Assembly (NCBI RefSeq): GCF_014217995.1
Contig: NZ_CP041617.1
Coordinates: 434,001-498,000, forward strand
Length of the DNA stretch: 64,000 bases
Source of the DNA: Campylobacter vulpis
GTDB taxonomy: Bacteria; Campylobacterota; Campylobacteria; Campylobacterales; Campylobacteraceae
Direction of reading: 5' to 3'
Below, one piece after another: positions 58,096 through 64,000 of this stretch. The translations under genes and the position numbers were made by a program. The number at the start of each line of letters is the position of its first letter. The stretch's first letter is position 1. Under the pieces are notes generated by a model. The model searched no databases. It saw only the letters and a program-made list of their open reading frames with translations, and was not told the origin of the DNA.

Positions 58096-59186
58096 CAATT
58101 TTTATCTATTCTTTAGGTAGTGGAGGGGCTGAAAGGGTTGTGGCAACCTTAGTTCCGCTTTTAAGACTTTATTTTGAAGTGCATCTTGTTTTGATGAATG
58201 AGAAAATTTCTTATGATATAGAGGATTGTCATTTGCATTTTTTAGAAAAATCAAGCCCCAATGAAAATGCTTTGTTAAAATTCATCAAATTACCTTTTTT
58301 AGCCTTAAAATATAAAAAGCTTTGTGAGAATTTGGGTATAGATACAGAATTTGTCTTTTTAAATCGCCCTAATTATATCGCTTTAATGGCGCGTTTGTTT
58401 GGCTCTAAAACGCGTTTGGTTATTAATGAATGCACCACGCCTAGTGTGATGTATGCGAAAAATAATTTCAACGCTTTGGCAAATAAGCTTTTAATTAAGT
58501 TTTTATATCCTAAGGCGGATTTGATTTTACCCAATTCTAAGGGGAATAGAGAGGATTTAATCAGCCATTTTAACATAGCTTTGGAAAAATGCGAATTGCT
58601 TTATAATGCTGTGGATTTAGAGGCTATTGAATTAAAAATGAAAGAAGAAATTTCACTTAAAGAACCTTTTATCTTAAGCGTGGGGAGACTTGATAAGGGG
58701 AAAAATCACGCTCTTTTAATCCGTGCCTTTTCTAAACTTAAGACAAATTTAAAACTTGTGATTTTGGGTGAGGGCGTTTTAAGGGAGGAGCTTGAAAGTC
58801 TTGTTTTGGAGCTTGGTTTAGAAGATAGGGTTTTGTTACTGGGTTTTGATAATAATCCTTACAAATATATGGCAAAATGTGAATTTTTCGCTTTTGCTTC
58901 CGTATTTGAGGGCTTTTCTAATGTGCTAATTGAGGCTTTAGCTTGCGGTTGTGCTGTGGTTTGCACCGAGCATCAAAGTGGGGCTTTAGAGCTTTTTGGG
59001 CGTGATGAATTTGGACTTTTGGTTGAGGTGGGTAGTGAAAATTCTATGTTGCAAGGCTTAAAAACGATGCTAGAAAATGACACATTAAGAACAGCTTATA
59101 AAAAAAAGGCTAAAATGAGAGCTTTAGAATTTGATAAGGTCAAAATCGCAAGAGTGGCTTTAAAATACTTAATGGGGACAAAATGA
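58083..59186 (+). CDS. pglJ: GalNAc transferase PglJ (GT4)
   Basis: PglJ adds the second GalNAc to the lipid-linked glycan. The 367 residues open LAIFIYSLGSGGAERVVATLVPLL, show FILSVGRLDKGKNHALLIRAF near 199 and LVILGEGVLREELESL, and have the donor-site motif FAFASVFEGFSNVLIEALACGCAVVCTEH near 278. Order and length fit C. jejuni Cj1127c. Start and stop overlap pglI and pglB. Confidence 0.93.
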   Translation: MQKLAIFIYSLGSGGAERVVATLVPLLRLYFEVHLVLMNEKISYDIEDCHLHFLEKSSPNENALLKFIKLPFLALKYKKLCENLGIDTEFVFLNRPNYIALMARLFGSKTRLVINECTTPSVMYAKNNFNALANKLLIKFLYPKADLILPNSKGNREDLISHFNIALEKCELLYNAVDLEAIELKMKEEISLKEPFILSVGRLDKGKNHALLIRAFSKLKTNLKLVILGEGVLREELESLVLELGLEDRVLLLGFDNNPYKYMAKCEFFAFASVFEGFSNVLIEALACGCAVVCTEHQSGALELFGRDEFGLLVEVGSENSMLQGLKTMLENDTLRTAYKKKAKMRALEFDKVKIARVALKYLMGTK

Positions 59187-61540
59187 AAAATGAGGCTGTG
59201 AAAAATGCGAATTTGAGGCTAGTATTTTTTATTTTACTAGCTTTTGGTTTTAGTGTTTTATGTCGCTTTTATTGGATTTATTGGGCGAGTGATTTTAACG
59301 AGTATTTTTTTAATAATCAGCTTATGATAAGCTCAAATGACGGCTACACTTTCGCAGAGGGTGCTAGAGATAAGATAGCGGGCTTTCATCAAGAAAATGA
59401 TTTAAGCTTTATCAATTCCTCTCTTTCTATCTTAACTTATGTGCTTTATAAAATCACGCCTTTTAGTTTTGAAAGCATTATTTTATATATGAGTGTATTT
59501 TTTTCTTCGCTTATAGTTGTGCCTTTGATTTTAATTGCTAATGAGCTTAAACGCCCTTTAATGGGACTTTTTGCGGCATTTTTAGCAAGCATTGCAAAAA
59601 GTTATTATAATCGCACGATGGCAGGTTATTATGATACAGATATGTTAGCCATTGTGCTTCCTATGTTTATTTTATATTTTTTCATCAGGCTTATTTTAAG
59701 AAAAGATGACATTTCTCTACTTGCTTTGCCATTTTTTATGGGGCTTTATCTTTGGTGGTATCCCTCAAGCTATACTTTAAATGTCGCTTTTATCGCACTT
59801 TTTGTGCTTTTTGTTTTTGTATTTTATAGAAAAGAAAGATCTTTTTATATAGCTGCACTTTTATGTGCCATTACTCTTTCAAATATTGCTTGGTTTTATC
59901 AAAGTGCTACCATTGTCTTACTTTTTGCCTTTTTTATGCTGAAAAACTCATTGTTTAATTTTAAATTTATCGTGCTTTTGGCTTTGGGAGTTTTGATTTT
60001 TTTAGCTTTTAGTGGGGGGATTGACCCTATTTTGTATCAGCTTAAATTTTATCTTTTAAGAAGTGATGAGAGTGCAAGTTTAGCGCGTGGTTTTGCGTAT
60101 TTTAATGTAAATTTAACCATACAAGAGGTTGAAAGTATTGATTTGAGCACTTTTATGCAAAGAATTAGCGGAAGTGAGCTTGTGTTTTTACTTTCTTTTT
60201 TTGGCTTTTTATGGCTTTTAAAAAAGCATAAGGTAATGCTTTTAACCCTACCTATGCTTTTACTTGGCTTTTTAGCACTTAGGGGAGGGCTTAGATTTAC
60301 GATTTATGCTGTGCCTATTATGGCACTTGGTTTTGGTTTTTTAAGCGTTCAACTTTTAAGCTTAATCCAAAAAATGCGTCCTTTAAAAGAGGCTAGAAAA
60401 TTAAGAATATTCTTTTACGCAGTATTTCCGCTTTTTGTGCTTTTGCTTGGGGTTTATTTTTATCTTAGTCAAAGTGCTATTTATGAGAGTATGGGAGTGG
60501 AATTTCAAAAGAGCTTTGTGAGCTTTTTTATAGAGGATAGTTTGCTTTTTTCTTTGCTAATTTTAATGATTTTTACACCTTTGGTTTTCGAGCTTTTGTG
60601 GAGAAAAAAGGATATTCGCTTTGTATGTAGCTTTTATATTATGGGGGTTTTGCTTTTTTCTTTATGGGCGAATTTAAGTCATATTTATAATTATAGAGCA
60701 CACACGGTTTTTAGTTATAACGAAGCGGCAATTTTAGATAGTCTTAAAGATAGAGTTTCTAGGGAGGATTATGTGGTAGCGTGGTGGGATTATGGTTATC
60801 CTATTCGCTATTATAGTGATGTAAAGACCTTAGCTGATGGGGGTAAGCATTTGGGTAAGGATAATTTTTTCCCTTCTTTTGTGCTAAGTCAAAATCCACG
60901 CGCAGCGGCAAATATGGCAAGACTTAGTGTAGAATACACAGAAAAAGGTTTTAAAACACCTTATAACGACCTTTTGGAAGCGATGATGAAAGATTATAAT
61001 TTTAATAATGTGAATTTATTTTTAGCTGCACTTGCTAAAAGGGATTTTGAGATACAAACGCCTAAAACTAGGGATATTTACATTTATATGCCAGCTCGTA
61101 TGGCGGCGATTTTTGGCACGGTGGCGAGTTTTTCTCATATGAGTTTAGAAACGGGTGAGCTTGAAAATCCTTTTGTTTATAGTGTGGCGTATTATTTGGG
61201 AAATGAGGACGGCAAACTTGTCTTAAGTAATAATATGCTCCTTCATAGCGATTTTAGAAGTTTTGATCTTAATGGCAAGAATTATGCTATTAATTCTTTA
61301 GTGGAATTTACTTCGGTGCAGCAAAAATATTATAGCGTAGTGGAGATTGATAAAAATGCGAAATATTATCTCTTTCACATCAAAGACGCTAATATCCCTA
61401 ATGTGCAGTTTATTTTAATGGATAAGGCGATGTATGAGAGTGCTTTCGTGCAAATGTTTTTCTTTGGTAAATATGATGAAAGTTTGTATGAATTAATTGT
61501 GGATAGTAAAGAAGCAAAGGTGTATAAATTAAAATTATGA
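59183..61540 (+). CDS. pglB: Oligosaccharyltransferase PglB, with a long membrane insert
   Basis: PglB moves the glycan from undecaprenyl diphosphate to Asn in D/E-x-N-x-S/T sequons in the periplasm. Conserved parts are clear: FNEYFFNNQLMISSNDGYTFAEGARD near 38 (first catalytic Asp), NRTMAGYYDTDM near 150, NLTIQEVESIDLS near 310 (EL5 Glu) and AWWDYGYPIRYYSD near 532 with DGGKHLGKDNFFPSF. The protein has 785 residues; C. jejuni has 713. The extra length lies between GLRFTIYAVPIMALGFGF (about 367-385) and SHIYNYRAHTVF (about 496). It contains two added hydrophobic segments joined by a polar loop. An even number of added spans keeps the C-terminal domain periplasmic. Confidence 0.96.
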   Translation: MKNEAVKNANLRLVFFILLAFGFSVLCRFYWIYWASDFNEYFFNNQLMISSNDGYTFAEGARDKIAGFHQENDLSFINSSLSILTYVLYKITPFSFESIILYMSVFFSSLIVVPLILIANELKRPLMGLFAAFLASIAKSYYNRTMAGYYDTDMLAIVLPMFILYFFIRLILRKDDISLLALPFFMGLYLWWYPSSYTLNVAFIALFVLFVFVFYRKERSFYIAALLCAITLSNIAWFYQSATIVLLFAFFMLKNSLFNFKFIVLLALGVLIFLAFSGGIDPILYQLKFYLLRSDESASLARGFAYFNVNLTIQEVESIDLSTFMQRISGSELVFLLSFFGFLWLLKKHKVMLLTLPMLLLGFLALRGGLRFTIYAVPIMALGFGFLSVQLLSLIQKMRPLKEARKLRIFFYAVFPLFVLLLGVYFYLSQSAIYESMGVEFQKSFVSFFIEDSLLFSLLILMIFTPLVFELLWRKKDIRFVCSFYIMGVLLFSLWANLSHIYNYRAHTVFSYNEAAILDSLKDRVSREDYVVAWWDYGYPIRYYSDVKTLADGGKHLGKDNFFPSFVLSQNPRAAANMARLSVEYTEKGFKTPYNDLLEAMMKDYNFNNVNLFLAALAKRDFEIQTPKTRDIYIYMPARMAAIFGTVASFSHMSLETGELENPFVYSVAYYLGNEDGKLVLSNNMLLHSDFRSFDLNGKNYAINSLVEFTSVQQKYYSVVEIDKNAKYYLFHIKDANIPNVQFILMDKAMYESAFVQMFFFGKYDESLYELIVDSKEAKVYKLKL

Positions 61541-62667
61541 GAGTAGGATTTTTAAGCCACGCGGGTGCGAGTGTGTATCATTTTAGAGCACCCATTATTA
61601 AAGCTTTAAAGGCTAGGGGTGATGAGGTGTTTATCTTAGTGCCAAATGATGAATATGCTAAGAGGCTTGAAGAGCTTGAATGTCCCATTATTTTTTATGA
61701 GTTAAAACGCTCAAGCCTTAATCCTTTTGTGGTGATAAAAAATTTCTTACACCTTAAAAAAGTTCTTCAAAGTTTGAATTTAGAGCTTTTGCAAACAAGT
61801 GCACACAAAAGTAATACCTTTGGAATTTTCGCTGCATATTTTGCTAAAATCCCTCATAAATTCGCACTTGTTGAGGGGCTTGGCTCTTTTTACATCGATA
61901 CGAGTTTTAAAAGTGCTTTGGTGCGTTTAAATATTAATTTTCTTTATAAATTAGCCTTTAAATGTGCGAATAAATTTATCTTTGTCAATGAAAGCAATGC
62001 TAAATTTATGAGAGATTTAGGCTTAAAAGAGGAAAAAATTTGCGTGATTAAGTCCGTTGGCATTAATCTTAAAAAATTTTTTCCCTTGCCTATCTCAAAA
62101 GAGCAAAAACACGCCTTTTTAAACACGCACAAAATGCCTGATAAACCCATAGTTTTGATGATAGCTAGAGCCTTGTGGCATAAGGGCGTGAGAGAATTTT
62201 ATGAAGTGGCAGAGCTTTTAAAAGAAAGAGCAAATTTCATCTTTGTAGGAGGAAGAGATGATAATATCTCCTGTGCGAGTTTGGAATTTCTTAAAAATAA
62301 AGCGGTGTTTTACTTGGGTGCTAGGGGCGATGTGGTTGATTTAATAAGGCTTTGCGATGTGTTTGTTTTGCCAAGCTATAAAGAGGGCTTTCCTGTTACC
62401 ATTATGGAGGCTAAGGCTTGTGCTAAGGCTTGTGTGGTGAGTGATTGCGAGGGGTGCGTGGAGGCTATTTCTAATGCTTATGATGGACTTTGGGCTAAAA
62501 CAGCTGATGTGAAAGATTTGGCAGAAAAAATTAACCTGCTTTTAGATGATGAAAAATTAAGAGCAAATTTGGCACAAAATGCCGCTAAAGAGGCTTTAAA
62601 ATACGATGAAAATGAGATAGCTAGGAAGTATTTAAAACTTTATGATGAAAGTGTAAAAAATGTATGA
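61537..62667 (+). CDS. pglA: GalNAc transferase PglA (GT4)
   Basis: PglA adds the first GalNAc to undecaprenyl-PP-diNAcBac. The 376 residues begin [23 protein letters not shown] and contain [41 protein letters not shown] near 205 and the donor site [30 protein letters not shown] near 279, as in C. jejuni Cj1125c. Overlaps pglB by 4 and pglC by 8 bases. Confidence 0.94.
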   Translation: MRVGFLSHAGASVYHFRAPIIKALKARGDEVFILVPNDEYAKRLEELECPIIFYELKRSSLNPFVVIKNFLHLKKVLQSLNLELLQTSAHKSNTFGIFAAYFAKIPHKFALVEGLGSFYIDTSFKSALVRLNINFLYKLAFKCANKFIFVNESNAKFMRDLGLKEEKICVIKSVGINLKKFFPLPISKEQKHAFLNTHKMPDKPIVLMIARALWHKGVREFYEVAELLKERANFIFVGGRDDNISCASLEFLKNKAVFYLGARGDVVDLIRLCDVFVLPSYKEGFPVTIMEAKACAKACVVSDCEGCVEAISNAYDGLWAKTADVKDLAEKINLLLDDEKLRANLAQNAAKEALKYDENEIARKYLKLYDESVKNV

Positions 62668-63262
62668 AAATGTGATAAAAAGGGCGTTTGATTTTGTTTT
62701 GGCTTTGGTGCTTTTACTGCTTTTTTTACCTGTGATTTTGCTGACAGCCTTATTTCTTAAAATCACACAAAAAAGCGTGATTTTCACGCAGCTTAGACCG
62801 GGAAAAGATGAAAAGCCCTTTGTGATTTATAAATTTAAAACAATGAGCGATGAAAGAGATGAAAAAGGCGAACTTTTACCTGATGAGTTGCGTTTAAAGT
62901 CTTTTGGTAAGCTTGTAAGAAGCCTTAGTTTAGATGAGCTTTTGCAACTTTTTAATGTGCTAAAGGGTGATATGAGTTTTGTGGGACCTAGACCTTTGTT
63001 AATGGAGTATCTAAACCTTTATAATGCAAGGCAAAAATTAAGACATAGGGTAAGACCGGGTATCACGGGCTGGGCACAGGTGAATGGGCGTAATAATATC
63101 TCTTGGGAGAGGAAATTTGAGCTTGATGTATATTATGTCGAGCATATTTCCTTTTTTTTAGATTTGAAAATTCTTTGTTTAACTGCCTTTAAGGTGCTAA
63201 AACGAAGCGGAGTGAGTAAAGAGGGACAAGCCACAACGGAGAAATTTAATGGAAAGAACTAA
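62660..63262 (+). CDS. pglC: Phosphoglycosyl transferase PglC
   Basis: PglC attaches diNAcBac-1-phosphate to undecaprenyl phosphate, the first membrane step of N-glycan assembly. The 200 residues are a minimal monotopic PGT: one re-entrant membrane helix ([24 protein letters not shown]) and [19 protein letters not shown]. The catalytic Asp-Glu pair comes next ([30 protein letters not shown]), with [18 protein letters not shown]. Overlaps pglA by 8 and pglD by 14 bases. Confidence 0.96.
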   Translation: MYENVIKRAFDFVLALVLLLLFLPVILLTALFLKITQKSVIFTQLRPGKDEKPFVIYKFKTMSDERDEKGELLPDELRLKSFGKLVRSLSLDELLQLFNVLKGDMSFVGPRPLLMEYLNLYNARQKLRHRVRPGITGWAQVNGRNNISWERKFELDVYYVEHISFFLDLKILCLTAFKVLKRSGVSKEGQATTEKFNGKN

Positions 63263-63833
63263 AAAAATTTATATTTATGGAGCAGGCGGACACGGGCTTG
63301 TGTGTGCAGATGTCGCTTTTGATGTGGGTTATGAGGAAGTGATATTTTTGGACGATTATAAGGGCTTGGCATTTAACAAAGAGCTTGAGAACTTTGACAT
63401 TTTTATTGCCATAGGCACAAATGAAATTCGTGAAAAAATCTTTCAAAAGGTCGAGCAATGTGGCTTTAATATAGTAAATTTAATTCACAAAAGTGCTATC
63501 ATTAGTCAAAGTGCGAAGATAGCAAAAAGTGGGGTTTTGGTTATGCCTAAAGTTGTGGTTAATGCTGGAGCTAGTGTGGGGAAGGGCGTGATTTTAAATA
63601 CGGCTTGTGTGATTGAGCATGAGTGTGAGATAGGGGATTTTTCTCATATTAGTGTGGGGGCAAAGTGTGCGGGAAATGTTAAGGTAGGAAAATTCTGTTT
63701 GATGGGGATAAATTCTGCCATTTTGCCAAATTTAAGCTTGTGTGATGAGAGCATTTTAGGAGGAGGAGCGCTTTTGACTAAAGATGCGAAAGAAAAGGGC
63801 ATTTATGTGGGTGTTCCTGCGAGGAAAAATTAA
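63249..63833 (+). CDS. pglD: UDP-4-amino-sugar N-acetyltransferase PglD
   Basis: PglD acetylates UDP-4-amino-GlcNAc-type sugar to give UDP-diNAcBac. The 194 residues have an N-terminal nucleotide-sugar-binding part ([18 protein letters not shown]), followed by a left-handed beta-helix with hexapeptide repeats (about 85-180: [32 protein letters not shown]). The catalytic His is probably in [14 protein letters not shown] near 124. The dehydratase and aminotransferase before it in the pathway (PglF, PglE) are not in this window. Confidence 0.95.
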   Translation: MERTKKIYIYGAGGHGLVCADVAFDVGYEEVIFLDDYKGLAFNKELENFDIFIAIGTNEIREKIFQKVEQCGFNIVNLIHKSAIISQSAKIAKSGVLVMPKVVVNAGASVGKGVILNTACVIEHECEIGDFSHISVGAKCAGNVKVGKFCLMGINSAILPNLSLCDESILGGGALLTKDAKEKGIYVGVPARKN

Positions 63834-64000
63834 TGCGAGGGTTTTTCTTTGTAATTTTGAGTTTAAATTTAGCGTTTGGTGCAGATTTTATCACGCCAAA
63901 AGAATATGCAAAAATGCTTTATGAAAATCCAAGAGGCATTAGTTGTAAAAAATGCCACGGAGCTGAAGGCAAGGGGCAAATTTTGGGTTATTACACGCAT
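63833..64000 (+). CDS. c-type cytochrome, N-terminal part only
   Basis: ATG at 63833 overlaps the pglD stop (TAATG). The 56 codons seen encode a signal peptide ([17 protein letters not shown]) and, near residue 42, a heme-binding CxxCH (CKKCHGAEGKG). It is a periplasmic monoheme cytochrome of the class I type, as far as visible. In C. jejuni wlaJ and pglE come after pglD instead. The gene is cut by the window end. Confidence 0.85.
   Translation, partial: MRGFFFVILSLNLAFGADFITPKEYAKMLYENPRGISCKKCHGAEGKGQILGYYTH

Overview
The window is AT-rich, almost fully coding chromosome from a thermotolerant Campylobacter. Gene content and order match blocks known from C. jejuni (the Cj1264-Cj1282, Cj0802-Cj0807, Cj1026-Cj1029 and Cj1123-Cj1135 regions), but the blocks are joined differently. 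It also carries long poly-G tracts (G15 and G13). A non-jejuni member of the group, such as the C. upsaliensis/C. helveticus clade, is my best guess. That is inference and not proven here.

Layout. 1-2.1 kb (-): yebC and, coupled to it, a frameshifted flagellin-glycosylation maf gene cut by the window edge. 2.2-2.4 kb: repeat-rich gap and a CAU-anticodon tRNA. 2.5-18.9 kb: rodA (-), then a long + strand run of an RluA-family pseudouridine synthase, flpA, trmB, ftsE-ftsX-EnvC-like factor, pyrH, rpoZ, spoT, tyrS, nitronate monooxygenase, amidase amiA and mnmC. 19-23 kb: [NiFe] hydrogenase hydABCD. 23-26 kb: heptosyltransferase waaF (-) and two glycosyltransferases. 26-34.7 kb: murJ, cysS, msbA, pyrD, M16 protease, dapA and a FabI/FabL-like reductase. 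34.7-40 kb: pepD, a thermonuclease, a small lipoprotein, a Cj0977-like flagellar-regulon protein, a phosphotyrosine phosphatase and ppk. 40-43.2 kb (-): a phase-variable unknown gene (G15, reading OFF), a CysC-like kinase and murD. 43.3-48.1 kb: mapA, ctsW, gyrA, flgP and flgQ. 48.1-52.6 kb (-): half of a lipooligosaccharide (LOS) locus (a broken GT4 gene, a double-GT2 gene, htrB, waaC). 52.6-63.8 kb: the N-glycosylation cluster gne-pglKHIJBACD, followed by the start of a c-type cytochrome gene.

How it works together. Three surface-glycan systems meet here. These are LOS core synthesis with two phase-variable or broken genes, general protein N-glycosylation (complete from flippase to oligosaccharyltransferase but without pglE/pglF in view), and flagellar O-glycosylation (maf). 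A cell-division hydrolase set is also clustered: FtsE, FtsX, a LytM protein that has lost its zinc motifs, and the amidase AmiA.

Best candidates for new biology: (i) the CysC-like kinase plus phase-variable partner at 40.0-41.9 kb, possibly a stand-alone glycan-decoration switch; (ii) a PglB about 72 residues longer than the C. jejuni enzyme, with two extra predicted membrane segments; (iii) the doubly frameshifted LOS glycosyltransferase; (iv) the dinucleotide frameshift in maf.
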